Assembly: GCF_012396615.1 (NCBI RefSeq)
Contig: NZ_JAAXPV010000007.1
Location: forward strand, 58,068 to 122,067
From: Rothia terrae
GTDB lineage: Bacteria > Actinomycetota > Actinomycetes > Actinomycetales > Micrococcaceae
Reading direction: 5' to 3'
Length of the DNA stretch: 64,000 nt
The position numbers were made by a program, and so were the translations under genes. Each line of letters opens with the position of its first letter. Positions within the stretch are counted from its first letter, which is position 1. Positions 26,308-35,100 of the stretch are shown here, in pieces. The notes beneath the pieces were generated by a model that saw nothing but the letters and a program-made list of their open reading frames with translations, made no database searches and had not been told where the DNA came from.

Positions 26308-27195
26308 ATGAGCCAGACACCTCCCGATCAGTCACGAGAGTCCCTCGCGCAGCGTCGCATCCGCAAGCTCCGTGCGTCCTACCCCGCCGAAACTCCCGCG
26401 CAAGTTGCGCAGCGCCTCGGTGAACTCTTTATCCGTGACTTCGTACTGGTCGGCGGTGCCAGTGCCAGTGCGCAAGAGTTGACGCCGGGTGCCTTAGGAC
26501 GCCTCACCAGCAACCCTAAAATTGCGATGGCAACCCGCGCGGCGGCGCACCTGGGCAACGCCGGTCAGAAAATTTCGCAGGCAGATGCTGCAGCGCGTCA
26601 AGGAGTCGATACCGCTGCTCATGTTGGCTCAGCGCAAAGTGTCAAAGCCTACGTTCACGGCCTGGCTCTTCTACACGGCATGTCCGTTACAGACAGCACG
26701 GACGCCGCTCAACAAATACTCGGTACAGATATCAACGAGTTACTCACCACTATCGATGTTCAAGAGCGCAAAGGCGCCCCTTCGGTGAACGTCTTTGGCG
26801 CGGTTGGGGTGTTTGCCGCCCGCAACCCTAAAACCACGGTGCTGGTGAAAGCCGGCGAACAAATCGCGCGGGCCGGTGGCGCCGTCGCGTCCACTACTAA
26901 AGCTCGCAAGGAATTCGCCCAGCAGATCATCAAACAGGCGCATGAAAATCTAGGTGATTTTCCTGCTGAATTCCCAGCGAAAGATGAAATTACAAAAAAT
27001 GGGCAGGACACGGCAACCCACGCCATCCCAGCCACCGGCGATACCGCACCTTCAGCGGAGCCAGCACCTATTGATTCCTCACACCTTGAAACCAGTGAGA
27101 GCTTTGACCCTCAAACCGCCACAGGTGCCCACGCTGCCGGTGCTCGTTTTGCGGCAAAAGCCTTTATGAAAGCATCCAGCCGCTTCAGAAAATAA
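26308..27195 (+). CDS. EcsC-like paralogue, hypothetical
   Basis: 295-aa protein. Residues about 12-50 (YPAETPAQVAQRLGELFIRD, then a GGASASA stretch) match the convergent neighbour at 27330 (YPNETPAQIAERLEKTYLRD, then GGGAVGASA), so the two are paralogues. The middle is Ala/Gly-rich and helical. The C-terminal 70 residues are low-complexity, rich in Thr, Pro and Ala, ending in a basic segment. The neighbour looks more like a canonical EcsC-family protein. Function unknown. The start follows the inverted repeat and gives the conserved N-terminus. Confidence 0.65.
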   Translation: MSQTPPDQSRESLAQRRIRKLRASYPAETPAQVAQRLGELFIRDFVLVGGASASAQELTPGALGRLTSNPKIAMATRAAAHLGNAGQKISQADAAARQGVDTAAHVGSAQSVKAYVHGLALLHGMSVTDSTDAAQQILGTDINELLTTIDVQERKGAPSVNVFGAVGVFAARNPKTTVLVKAGEQIARAGGAVASTTKARKEFAQQIIKQAHENLGDFPAEFPAKDEITKNGQDTATHAIPATGDTAPSAEPAPIDSSHLETSESFDPQTATGAHAAGARFAAKAFMKASSRFRK

Positions 27196-27231
27196 CACCC
27201 TACAGCAATGAGAAAACCACCCAGAGCACAC

Positions 27232-27275
27232 AAAAATCCCGTTGCGCCCCTCAGTAAGGGAGCAACGGGATTTTT
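27232..27275. terminator. Bidirectional terminator between convergent genes
   Basis: AAAAATCCCGTTGC (27232-27245) and GCAACGGGATTTTT (27262-27275) are perfectly complementary, with A- and T-runs at the two ends. It serves the rightward gene ending at 27195 and the leftward gene ending at 27330. Confidence 0.9.
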
Positions 27276-27329
27276 CTCAACGCTAGAAAACTAGCCGTAA
27301 TAGCTTACGCAGTTACTTCGCCTGCGGGC

Positions 27330-28094
27330 TTATCTGACGTTTGCGTTATCTACAAACTTGGGTGCACGGTTTGAGACAGCCTCGGGGAATACTGCCGGAG
27401 GAGTACCGAATGCCTTCTCAACTTCTTCAACAACCTTCTTGCCCAAGGCGAGGTTAGCGCCGCCGCCAACCACTGCACCGATGCCGAAGGGCAGCGCGCG
27501 TCCGAGCAAAGCACCGGACTGCTTGGTCAAGGAGCGCTTGATGAACATGTTGCGGATGGTGCGTTCAACGCTGAACAGCTTACCGTCGTCCTTGCTACCC
27601 TTGCCCATCATCATGCCCCACTTGTTAGTGATGCCGCTGGACTTGGTGCTCTGCGCCATCAGTGAGCTCATGAGGTTTGAGCCGTCTTCGCCCAGCATGA
27701 GAGCCATAACCATCATGCGCCCCTTTACAGGGTCGTCAACGTGCACGCCGTGTAGCTCTGCCATTGCCTGAGCGTAGATTGCGGTGCGCTCAAGGTAGCC
27801 ACCCACTGCAAGGAATGAGAGAACAACAGAAGTTGCGGTACCGATACCGGGAACAAATGCTGATGCACCCACAGCGCCACCACCCACGGTGATATCGCGC
27901 AGGTAGGTCTTCTCTAGACGCTCCGCGATCTGTGCGGGAGTTTCGTTAGGGTACTTTTCGTGAAGCTTCTTCACTATACCGATGACGAGCGGACGCTGAA
28001 GACGCAACACATTGTCTAGGACCTTGGTGACAGCCGGCTTGGGCTGACCATTTTCGTCGAAAGCATTTTTTGCATCAAAAAAGTTGTTAAACAT
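27330..28094 (-). CDS. EcsC-family protein
   Basis: 254-aa protein. A charged N-terminal helix precedes YPNETPAQIAERLEKTYLRDITVGGGAVGASAFVPG, which leads into glycine-rich hydrophobic helices (GIGTATSVVLSFLAVGGYLERTAIYAQAMAELHG, about 85-120) and AALPFGIGAVVGGGANLALG near 215, a layout typical of the EcsC family of peripheral or membrane proteins. Their role is unclear in most bacteria. ATG at 28094; additional upstream codons contain Cys/Trp-rich sequence and are not credible. Confidence 0.72.
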   Translation of the reverse strand: MFNNFFDAKNAFDENGQPKPAVTKVLDNVLRLQRPLVIGIVKKLHEKYPNETPAQIAERLEKTYLRDITVGGGAVGASAFVPGIGTATSVVLSFLAVGGYLERTAIYAQAMAELHGVHVDDPVKGRMMVMALMLGEDGSNLMSSLMAQSTKSSGITNKWGMMMGKGSKDDGKLFSVERTIRNMFIKRSLTKQSGALLGRALPFGIGAVVGGGANLALGKKVVEEVEKAFGTPPAVFPEAVSNRAPKFVDNANVR

Positions 28095-28383
28095 ACTTAC
28101 CAGTGAACCACTTTCTTGCTCGTAAGCTACAGAGGACGCGTTCAATGTACGCCAACAGCACATTGAAGCTATTTACATATAAGACGGTGAAAGCGCTATA
28201 GGCGTCACTGTAAATACAAATTTTTTCAAAAAACAGAACGCTCAAAAAACGAGGCTGTGTGAGCCACCTAAACAGGCAGGGCGAGTATACTCACATTTTC
28301 ACAAACTCCACCTCTGACGTGGGGAAACTATCATTTCAGGCAGCTGCTTAGGCTCGTCCCCTTAACTAGTTTGTATAGACCAG

Positions 28384-28412
28384 TTGTTTTCTCTACCCCT
28401 ATTCGATATAAA
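28384..28412 (+). promoter_or_regulatory. Promoter of the EamA-family pseudogene
   Basis: TTGTTT (28384-28389) and TATAAA (28407-28412) are separated by 17 bases, about 42 bases upstream of the ATG at 28454. Upstream of it, 28164-28383 shows no recognisable gene or RNA. Confidence 0.6.
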
Positions 28413-28428
28413 AACTTGTCGCCGCTTG

Positions 28429-28438
28429 CCCCCCCCCC
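28429..28438. repeat. C10 homopolymer in a 5' leader
   Basis: Ten consecutive C residues lie between the inferred promoter (28384-28412) and the ribosome-binding site AAGGAG, which ends about 5 bases before the ATG at 28454. Such tracts slip at high rate during replication. Confidence 0.85.
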
Positions 28439-28453
28439 GCGAAAAGGAGCTAT

Positions 28454-29494
28454 ATGTCGCCCACTTCAGCGCACGCATCCAAGAGCGATCTTGGCACTGG
28501 CGTCGTCTTAATTTTGATCGTATGTATCTCCGTGCAGTTTGGTGCAGCCTTCGCTGTGCACCTGTTCCCTGCACTCGGCCCGTGGGGGCACCAGTGGCCT
28601 GCGCATCGGAGTAGCAGCGCTAGTGACGGTGTGTGCGGTTCGCCCTAAATTTTGGAAGTGGACGCGCGAGCAGTGGATGTCATCTATCGTCCTCGGTCTA
28701 GCCCTGGGCATGATGAATGGCGTGTTTTACAGTTCCTTGGCTAAGCTCCCGCTGGGTTTGGCGGTGGCTTTTGAGTTTGTGGGCCCGCTCGTTCTCGCGA
28801 TTGTTTTGTCGCGTCGCGCTATCGACGCTGTCTGGATCTCTCTTGCCGTTGTGGGTATGGCCTTGCTCGGCCTCGATAGCCGCTCTGAAGGCATTAACGT
28901 TTACGGCATTTTTCTCGCCTTACTGGCGGGCTTTTTCTGGGCTTGCTACATTCTTGCCAGCGAGAAAGTTGGACGCGTCTTTCACGACGCCGAAGGGCTG
29001 TCAGTTGGTCTGGTGGTGGCTTTGCTCGTCACTTTGCCGTTGGGCGCAAAGGGTGCGACGGTTGCTTTCACCGACATCCATCTGCTGGGGCGGTCATTAC
29101 AGGCCTAATGTCGTCGCTCGTACCTTCAGTACTTGAGCTTGACGCGCTGCGCCGTATGCCGCGTAACGTCTTCAGTATTCTGCTTTCGCTCGAACCTGTT
29201 TTCGCGGCTCTGGGTGGAATGCTTCTGTTGCACCAGTCAACCGGCGCAATCCGCTGGGCAGCCATCGCAATCCTCGTGGCAGCGTCCGTGGGCGTTACAC
29301 TCACGCACCGCACCAAGTCCGCTGAGGCTGAGTTCGATGATAACGAGATGATGCTCGAATCCATGCCCGCTACCGGTGCAATTCCGATTATTATTCAGCA
29401 CCCGCAAGAAACCGAGATTGAAGAACACGATTCTCTTGCAGATCATGCCCATATCGAACTCGATGAGCAGGTAGAAGAAGAACGCATCCGGTAG
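28454..29494 (+). pseudogene. EamA/RhtA-like drug/metabolite transporter, two frameshifts
   Basis: Joined across two shifts, the translation is a complete ten-helix EamA exporter of the RhtA type: SPTSAHASKSDLGTG, PALGPWGTSGLRIGVAALVT, GVFYSSLAKLPLGLAVAFEF, LLGAVITGLMSSLVPSVLEL and LEPVFAALGGMLLLHQ. One extra G lies in GGGGG at 28584-28588, and one missing G in GGGG at 29087-29090 restores the original frame. Each sits in a G run, so real slippage or assembly error are both possible. As read, translation stops early. A good ribosome-binding site (AAGGAG) precedes ATG 28454. The substrate is unknown; RhtA homologues export threonine and homoserine. Confidence 0.8.
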
Positions 29495-29519
29495 TCGCTG
29501 AGCCGTTGTATTGCAAGAA

Positions 29520-29559
29520 AGGACGCTGGCGGTGTAGGTATCTACATCGCCAGCGTCCT
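29520..29559. terminator. Bidirectional terminator carrying an inverted AGGACGC pair
   Basis: AGGACGCTGGCG.TGTAG and CTACA.CGCCAGCGTCCT form a stem of about 17 bases (29520-29537 with 29542-29559). On the minus strand it is followed by TTTCTT. It lies between the pseudogene ending at 29494 and the convergent lipoprotein gene. Confidence 0.75.
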
Positions 29560-29603
29560 GCCTTAGTAAGCCCACGCCGTCGCAGATTTACGGTCATCAC
29601 CTT

Positions 29604-30377
29604 CTAGAAAGTCTGAATACCTGCGCGGCTATAGTGCGCGCCGTGCCCGCTTTCGGTATCGGTCAGCGTCATGCCATCCTCTTCACTTTTGAGGGTGAAT
29701 TGTCCGTAGTAGACAGTGGTGCCATAGGGGATTGTTTGGCCTTTGTATTCACCGTCAATCACTGATAGCGGAGCCTCTGCTCGCTTCGTATCAAAAACGT
29801 TGCCCTGGGTATCCACCCCGTAGGACCACCCTCGAAGACCGTCAGTGTCACCATTAGTTTGAGCATTTTTGAGGGCCTGCCCGCTGAGTGACATTACTGA
29901 ACACTGGGCAGACTTAGAAAAGATTTCGCAACCGATATTGCCGGTAGGGCTCAGGGCTGTGGCAACTTGCTTATTTTCACCCAGTTCTCGCGGAGTAAGT
30001 TCGCTGGCTCCTGCGGGAATTCCCGCTGCCTTTTCACCGCTTGCAGTTGTCCCGTTGGGTGCATTGGTCGGGCGCGTGTTGCCCGGTTTAGTGGGCGCAG
30101 GGGTGGTGGGAATATTAGTTTCGGTCACCGTGGGTTTTTTCACGGTGTGGCTGGGCGTGGGAGTTGGCGTTGCGCTTGCGCTGGTAGTTGCGCTAGCGGT
30201 CGTTGATGGGGTCGCAGATGCGCTGGGACTAGCGGAGTTGCTGGACGATGATGCCGCGCTCGCCGCTGCACTGGACGCCGGTGCCTCGGGCGCAGGAGCG
30301 GTTTCTTCGGTTCCGCCGCAGGCGGTCACCAGGGCAAGCAGGGTCAATGCGGTCAAAGAGTACGAGAAGCGCTTCAT
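29604..30377 (-). CDS. Ser/Thr/Pro-rich lipoprotein of unknown function
   Basis: 257-aa predicted lipoprotein. The signal peptide MKRFSYSLTALTLLALVTAC ends at Cys20. Residues 21-115 are a low-complexity Ala/Ser/Thr/Pro spacer of the kind that carries extracellular domains through the cell wall. The C-terminal domain (about 130-257) contains two Cys residues (IGCEIF, AQCSVM) likely to form a disulfide, plus GWSYGVD and YYGQFTL. It resembles actinobacterial small secreted lipoproteins, but I cannot name the family. Confidence 0.72.
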   Translation of the reverse strand: MKRFSYSLTALTLLALVTACGGTEETAPAPEAPASSAAASAASSSSNSASPSASATPSTTASATTSASATPTPTPSHTVKKPTVTETNIPTTPAPTKPGNTRPTNAPNGTTASGEKAAGIPAGASELTPRELGENKQVATALSPTGNIGCEIFSKSAQCSVMSLSGQALKNAQTNGDTDGLRGWSYGVDTQGNVFDTKRAEAPLSVIDGEYKGQTIPYGTTVYYGQFTLKSEEDGMTLTDTESGHGAHYSRAGIQTF

Positions 30378-30415
30378 GCTTTGATTCTACGTTTAGCACT
30401 CTGTCGCAAGCGAGC

Positions 30416-31216
30416 TTAAGCGCGTAAATCTTCGATTAAGTCTTGCACCTCGTGGGTGTCGAGCACTGCCGCGGGATGCGGTCCTGCGCCCAGCAAATGT
30501 GCACGAGTCTCGTCGGTGAGCGGCTGGTCGGTGGCAACGAGCACGAGGTTTCCGGCGTTCTTACCGGTGAGCATATCGGTGGGAGCCAGGCACCAGACGT
30601 GTTCGTACACATTGAGCAGTGATTGCGCTTGCGCAGTAAAGAACGTCAGTCCGGCATCATCACCGACGTTGACGATCAAAGCACCGCCGGGTGCCAGCAC
30701 GTCTTTGATTTCACTGTAGTAGGACTGTTCGGCTAGGTGCTCGGGTGCGCTCCATCCCGAGAAGATATCGAGAATGATGGCATTCACCGCTTCAGTTCCG
30801 AGGCGGGCAGGTAGCTCGCCGGTGGCGGCACGCGCATCGTCAATAATTACCTGGCAGTTAGTACCGGAAGGTAGCGGCAGGTACTCCATGACCAGTGAAG
30901 GCAACTCGCGTTCAATATCTACCGCAATTTGGGCAGAGCCGGGGCGAGTTGCCTGAATATAGCGCACCAGTGTAAAGGCACCGGCGCCCAAATGGGCAGC
31001 TGTAATTGTCTCGCCTGCAGGTGCCAGCACATCAATCACGTTGCCAATACGCCTGAGGTACTCATAGAAGATATAGGAGGGGTCGCTCAAATCAACGTGC
31101 GACTGCTCCGCTCCCCCGATTTCAAGCACATAGCCGCGGTCGCTAAATCCGTCGGGAAGAATGCGAGCGCTTGCCCCGGATACGGAGAGCTGTACGGTTT
31201 TGGAAAATTCGCTCAC
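30416..31216 (-). CDS. Spermidine-synthase-like methyltransferase-fold protein
   Basis: 266-aa protein with the spermidine synthase/Rossmann fold: AHLGAGAFTLVRYI (nucleotide-binding loop, about 75), AVDIERELPSLV, VIIDDARAA, ILDIFSGWSAPEHLAEQSYYSEIKDVLAPGGALIVNV. It lacks the strict catalytic aminopropyltransferase motif (GGGDGG), so it may be a methyltransferase or other SAM-related enzyme rather than a spermidine synthase. It forms a leftward cluster with the CDF transporter and acylphosphatase, with short gaps, likely one transcript. Confidence 0.75.
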   Translation of the reverse strand: MSEFSKTVQLSVSGASARILPDGFSDRGYVLEIGGAEQSHVDLSDPSYIFYEYLRRIGNVIDVLAPAGETITAAHLGAGAFTLVRYIQATRPGSAQIAVDIERELPSLVMEYLPLPSGTNCQVIIDDARAATGELPARLGTEAVNAIILDIFSGWSAPEHLAEQSYYSEIKDVLAPGGALIVNVGDDAGLTFFTAQAQSLLNVYEHVWCLAPTDMLTGKNAGNLVLVATDQPLTDETRAHLLGAGPHPAAVLDTHEVQDLIEDLRA

Positions 31217-31242
31217 GGGCGTCCTTTCGGCTCAAGAAGAAG

Positions 31243-32187
31243 TTAGGGCAGGTTGTGGTAGTGCTCGCCGCGGTACATGCTCACGGGCTCCAGCTGGAAG
31301 GTGGAGTGTTTGATGCTGATTTCAAAGTGCTCGGCAACGCAGTGGTGTAGGTCTTTGAGAATCTCTACAGAGTGGCCGTCGTGAAAGCAGGTGTCGTCAA
31401 GAATCACGTGCGCGGTGAGAACGGGCAGGTCCGATGAAATCTGGCTGACGTGAAGATCGTGCACTTCAATCACGTGCTCGTTTTTATCTTCAATGTGCTT
31501 TTTGAGCGCGTTCACGTCAATACAGGCAGGCGTATTTTCCATGAGGACGCTGGCGGTTTCGCGAAAGAGCGTGATGGTGCGCGGAATAATGAGCGCGCCG
31601 ATGAATAGCGCCAGTACGGTGTCGATAAAGCTCCAGCCGGTGTAGCGTAGCACCAGTGCGCCGATAATGACCGCCACGGAACCCAGCGCATCGTTAGCAA
31701 CCTCAAGAAAGGCCGCGCGCATGTTGAAGTTGGTGCGGTCGCCGCCGAGCAGAATCACCAGCATCAGCACGTTACCCACCAGGCCTATAACGCCGAAGGT
31801 AAGAAGCTCGCGACCGGGAATTTCAGGGGTTGTAAAGAGACGCTGTACGGCTTCAATCAGCACGAAAACGCCAACCGCTAGCAGGGCAGCTGACTGGAAG
31901 ATGGCAGAGAGTACCTCTATGCGCTTCCAGCCCCAGGTACGACGCGGGTTAGCCGGACGCCGCGCCAGCACGGCGGCGACCAGCGCGATCACTAGACCCA
32001 ACGAGTCCGTGAAAACGTGCACGGTATCAACAAGCAAGGCTAGCGAGCCTGTGACTAGTGCACCGATGCACTGAGCCACCAGTACCGCCACCGCAACAGC
32101 GCATGCGAGTGCTAAACGCGGCAGGTTATTGGTATTGTGCGAGTGGTCATGCCCAGAATGTGAGTGCCCTGCGTGGCTGTGTCCCAT
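31243..32187 (-). CDS. Cation diffusion facilitator (zinc/cadmium/cobalt efflux)
   Basis: 314-aa CDF-family metal:proton antiporter. A His-rich N-terminus (GHSHAGHSHSGHDHSH) precedes six hydrophobic helices with the metal-site motif HVFTDSLGL on TM2 and EVANDALGSV on TM5. A C-terminal cytoplasmic domain about 90 residues long follows (EVHDLHVSQISSDLPVLTAHVILDD), ending near CVAEHFEISIKHSTFQLE. The His and Asp pattern fits zinc or a related divalent ion. It is flanked by the spermidine-synthase-like gene and acylphosphatase. Confidence 0.9.
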   Translation of the reverse strand: MGHSHAGHSHSGHDHSHNTNNLPRLALACAVAVAVLVAQCIGALVTGSLALLVDTVHVFTDSLGLVIALVAAVLARRPANPRRTWGWKRIEVLSAIFQSAALLAVGVFVLIEAVQRLFTTPEIPGRELLTFGVIGLVGNVLMLVILLGGDRTNFNMRAAFLEVANDALGSVAVIIGALVLRYTGWSFIDTVLALFIGALIIPRTITLFRETASVLMENTPACIDVNALKKHIEDKNEHVIEVHDLHVSQISSDLPVLTAHVILDDTCFHDGHSVEILKDLHHCVAEHFEISIKHSTFQLEPVSMYRGEHYHNLP

Positions 32188-32205
32188 TGAGTGCGCGGTC
32201 CTTTC

Positions 32206-32526
32206 TTAGTAGGTGCCAAATCCTTTGTATGATCCGGTGGGCTGGGTGATTTCAGCATCCACGTTCTCAACGTGACCGGCTGTGTTACCCGACTCGAAGA
32301 TGGTCTGCAGTTTTTCGCATGACTCGCGAGAGCCCTGCGCTACGACCTCAACATCACCGTTATCAAGATTCTTAGCGTACCCTACGAGCCCCAAAGTCTT
32401 GGCCTCACCGGCGGTCCACCAGCGGAAGCCAACGCCCTGCACGCGTCCTGAAATGGTCGCATTCAGCTGAGCCTCGCGAGGGCCGGGTTCTACTTTTTCG
32501 CCGTTGAACATATCGAAAAATCCCAT
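32206..32526 (-). CDS. Acylphosphatase
   Basis: 106-aa acylphosphatase, hydrolysing acyl phosphates such as acetyl phosphate or carbamoyl phosphate. The anion cradle is GRVQGVGFRWW with the catalytic Arg, and the catalytic Asn is in YAKNLDNGDVEV. A 17-residue N-terminal extension (GFFDMFNGEKVEPGPRE) is longer than in the usual 90-residue enzyme. ATG at 32526 follows AAGGAGTAAGA. It lies 18 bases before the CDF transporter gene in the same direction. Confidence 0.88.
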   Translation of the reverse strand: MGFFDMFNGEKVEPGPREAQLNATISGRVQGVGFRWWTAGEAKTLGLVGYAKNLDNGDVEVVAQGSRESCEKLQTIFESGNTAGHVENVDAEITQPTGSYKGFGTY

Positions 32527-32548
32527 TCTTACTCCTTGCATATAAAGA

Positions 32549-32590
32549 ACGCGCGGTACTTCCTGCGTCTAGGGCAAGTGTACCGCGCGT
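32549..32590 (-). terminator. Terminator of the SDR gene
   Basis: ACGCGCGGTAC (32549-32559) and GTACCGCGCGT (32580-32590) are perfectly complementary; on the minus strand the stem runs into TTCTTTAT. It lies between the SDR gene (ending at 32611) and the acylphosphatase start. Confidence 0.7.
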
Positions 32591-32610
32591 GATGCTTGTG
32601 GTCAGTAGTT

Positions 32611-33291
32611 TTACTGCAAGCTGGTGGTATCGGGGGCGGTGCCGAATGCCTCGGTCACCTCGGTATCACCGCTACCAAACGCGATTGCTTTACCCGCTGT
32701 GGTTGCGTCATTAACGGACGCTACGATAGCTGCAGCAACGGTCGCACGCGGAGTCTTCATCTGCTCTTCGCTCAAATCGTGGCCGATGGTGACGCCGCCT
32801 ACAGCGTCCTCCGTCAGATGGCCGGGGCCCAGAATAGTGAAATCTAGCGAGCTTGCGCGCAGGTGATCATCGGCATCTGCCTTGGACTGTGCGTAGGCGT
32901 AGAAAGAATTATCTTCGGGAACGCCGTGGTTCTGGCCTGCGCCGTTGTAGGACACCATGATGTAGCGCTGCGCACCGGATGCCTGCGCCGCGTCCATAGA
33001 ACGAATAGCGGCATCGCGATCCACTGCGTAGGTGCGTTCGGGGTCGCCGCCACCTGCGCCTGCACTCCACACCACAGTGTCGATGTTGCGTTCGGTTAAC
33101 AACTCGCTGATGTCATCAGTGCTGAGCTGCTGAATATCTGCGACAATCGCGTTCGCGCCGGTTTTCTCAACCTCTGCGCGGTGTTCCGGGTTGCGGATAA
33201 TCGCGTGCACCTCGTGGCCGGCCTCAACGAGCAGGGGCTCAGCCAGCAAAGCAACTTTGCCGTGACCGCCAATAATAGCAATACGATTCAT
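32611..33291 (-). CDS. NAD(P)H-binding SDR-family protein
   Basis: 226-aa atypical short-chain dehydrogenase (NAD(P)-binding, YhfK/YwnB-like). The nucleotide-binding motif is IIGGHGKVALLAEPLL at the N-terminus, followed by VVWSAGAGGGDPERTYAVDRDAA, the VSYNGAG segment and YAQSKADAD, which has YxxxK-like spacing. A role in NADPH-dependent redox or stress reactions is likely, but the substrate is unknown. It stands between the nitrilase-family gene (29-base gap) and the acylphosphatase. Confidence 0.83.
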   Translation of the reverse strand: MNRIAIIGGHGKVALLAEPLLVEAGHEVHAIIRNPEHRAEVEKTGANAIVADIQQLSTDDISELLTERNIDTVVWSAGAGGGDPERTYAVDRDAAIRSMDAAQASGAQRYIMVSYNGAGQNHGVPEDNSFYAYAQSKADADDHLRASSLDFTILGPGHLTEDAVGGVTIGHDLSEEQMKTPRATVAAAIVASVNDATTAGKAIAFGSGDTEVTEAFGTAPDTTSLQ

Positions 33292-33319
33292 GATTTCTTT
33301 TCCTCTCTTGAGTAAATCT

Positions 33320-34120
33320 TTAGTAACCGAGTTTTGCGTTCTCTAGCACCGGGAGCTTCTGGTGGGCTTCTTCAACCAGCTCTAGATCCAGCTCTACTAG
33401 GCGAAGGTCGGGAGATTCGCCGAGCTCCACCAACTCGCGTCCAAAGGGATCAATGACGCGGCTGCGGCCGATACCCAGCGGGGCGGGTGACTCATCGGGG
33501 TCAGAACCCACAGTCAGCGGGTGAGCCTGACCAACCGCTACCACGTAGCTGTTGGAATCCAGTGCGCGGGCAGTGGTGAGTGCGCGCCACTGATCAACCT
33601 TGCCGCTACCCTCGCCCCACGACGCGATGACCAGCATGACCTGGGCACCCGCACGCGAGTACTCGGCGTAGAGCTTAGGAAAGCGCACGTCATAGCAAAC
33701 AGTAAGACCCAGCTTGGTGCCGGCGACCTCGGCAAGTACCAGTTCATCACCGGGTGCAACGTTTTCTGATTCCTCAAAACCGTAAGCGTCAAAGAGGTGC
33801 ATCTTGTTGTAAATCTTCTCGCTACCGTCAGGGTATGCCAGCAGAAGCTGGTTGTAGACGCGCTCCCCCGCGGTCTTGAAGCCGCCTGCCGCGATAGCGA
33901 TACCGTGCTGCTGCGCTGCGTCCTTGACAGCTTTTTCCCATTCACCCTGGTGGGCGGCGGTTTCATCGGGCAGCGGACCTTCAAAGCTCAGCATGCTAGC
34001 TTCGGGAAAGACCACAAGATCAGCGTCGTGCTGAGCCGCAGTAGCAACATTCTCACGGAGAAGTTCAATGTTCTGGGCGACATCTCGAGTACTAGAAATC
34101 TGGGCTAACGCAATGCGCAT
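33320..34120 (-). CDS. Carbon-nitrogen hydrolase (nitrilase superfamily amidase)
   Basis: 266-aa amidase with the Glu-Lys-Cys triad of the nitrilase superfamily: Glu40 in VVFPEASML, Lys106 in IYNKMHLFD and Cys142 in LTVCYDVRFP. An NIT1/Nit2-like role, such as removing deaminated glutathione or omega-amides, is plausible but not certain. The leftward cluster with the SDR gene suggests joint expression. Start ATG at 34120. Confidence 0.88.
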   Translation of the reverse strand: MRIALAQISSTRDVAQNIELLRENVATAAQHDADLVVFPEASMLSFEGPLPDETAAHQGEWEKAVKDAAQQHGIAIAAGGFKTAGERVYNQLLLAYPDGSEKIYNKMHLFDAYGFEESENVAPGDELVLAEVAGTKLGLTVCYDVRFPKLYAEYSRAGAQVMLVIASWGEGSGKVDQWRALTTARALDSNSYVVAVGQAHPLTVGSDPDESPAPLGIGRSRVIDPFGRELVELGESPDLRLVELDLELVEEAHQKLPVLENAKLGY

Positions 34121-34316
34121 GGGTGGTCCTTTCTGGGGCAGGCAGGTGATCCAACGATGGGATATAAGATTGTTGATGCAGATAGTTAGGATGCGGCATC
34201 ACCCCGCCCCGATACTATCTACGCTTAGTATTACTCTTTACTCTACTCTTCAGAGCGAAAAAATCAGCACGATATGACGAGAAAACCCGGCCCGGAAGAA
34301 AAGGAATGCGCTAGTC

Positions 34317-34691
34317 ATGAGTAAAAATCACCGTAATCGACTCACGCGCGTGTTCTTTCCGCACGGCACCGAACCGGACCCTCGCTTCACGCTGGCCAAC
34401 GAACGCACCTTCTTAGCATGGATTCGCACCGCACTCGCCTTTTTAGCGGGCGGGCTGGCAGCCTATGCTTTTGCGGACTCCTCGGGAGCAGACGCATCCA
34501 TCTGGCGGGCTGTCTCCGTTCTGATGCCTGCAGCGGCTGCCGCTCTTGCTCTTTTAGCGATCGTGCGCTGGGTACGGGTGGAACGCGCTATCCGCAACTC
34601 GCGTCCGCTTCCCGCTCCTTTGGCGGCTCCTCTGCTGATTTTCGTTATCTTTGCTGTTGCCGCCGTTGCCATTAGTTTGGACGTCCTTTAA
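34317..34691 (+). CDS. YidH/DUF202-family membrane protein
   Basis: 124-aa protein of the DUF202 family. An N-terminal soluble part carries the conserved FTLANERTFLAWIRTALAFLAGGLA stretch (split across residues 25-50), followed by three hydrophobic helices. Members are small membrane proteins of unknown role. The start follows AAGGAA, and the paralogous DUF202 gene begins six bases after its stop. Confidence 0.85.
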   Translation: MSKNHRNRLTRVFFPHGTEPDPRFTLANERTFLAWIRTALAFLAGGLAAYAFADSSGADASIWRAVSVLMPAAAAALALLAIVRWVRVERAIRNSRPLPAPLAAPLLIFVIFAVAAVAISLDVL

Positions 34692-34696
34692 ACGTC

Positions 34697-35026
34697 ATGG
34701 CTCGTTTCTTTTCTCGGCCATCGCGTTTGGATTCTCTTTCAGATAAGAGACTGCAGCCCGAACGCACTTCACTATCGTGGACGCGCACCTGTCTCTCGCT
34801 GTTTGTGTTGATTCTCGTGCAACTGAGGTTCGGGCATTTTTCGCCTGCGGTCACTTTGCTACTCTTTGCGCTAGTGGCGGTGCTCTTTTCAACGGCGACG
34901 GCCCGCTATGAAAGGCAATCACGCGGCATTTTGCAGGAGCATTATCCACCCAACACTGCCGCGGTGCTGGGCTTAGGTGCTGTAGTTTTCTTAGCAAGCA
35001 TTGTGCTGCTCATCCAAGCCGCTTAA
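34697..35026 (+). CDS. DUF202-family membrane protein, second of a pair
   Basis: 109-aa protein with the shorter DUF202 pattern: LQPERTSLSWTRTCLSLFV at residues 20-38, then two more hydrophobic helices. This two-gene arrangement, with one larger and one smaller DUF202 protein, is common in actinobacteria and suggests a heteromeric membrane complex. Function unknown. Confidence 0.83.
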   Translation: MARFFSRPSRLDSLSDKRLQPERTSLSWTRTCLSLFVLILVQLRFGHFSPAVTLLLFALVAVLFSTATARYERQSRGILQEHYPPNTAAVLGLGAVVFLASIVLLIQAA

Positions 35027-35100
35027 ACACAGGTGGACGCGGCACCCTCCCCTCACTAGGGAAAGAGCACGCATCCACCGCCGGTAGCAGGCCAGCTATT

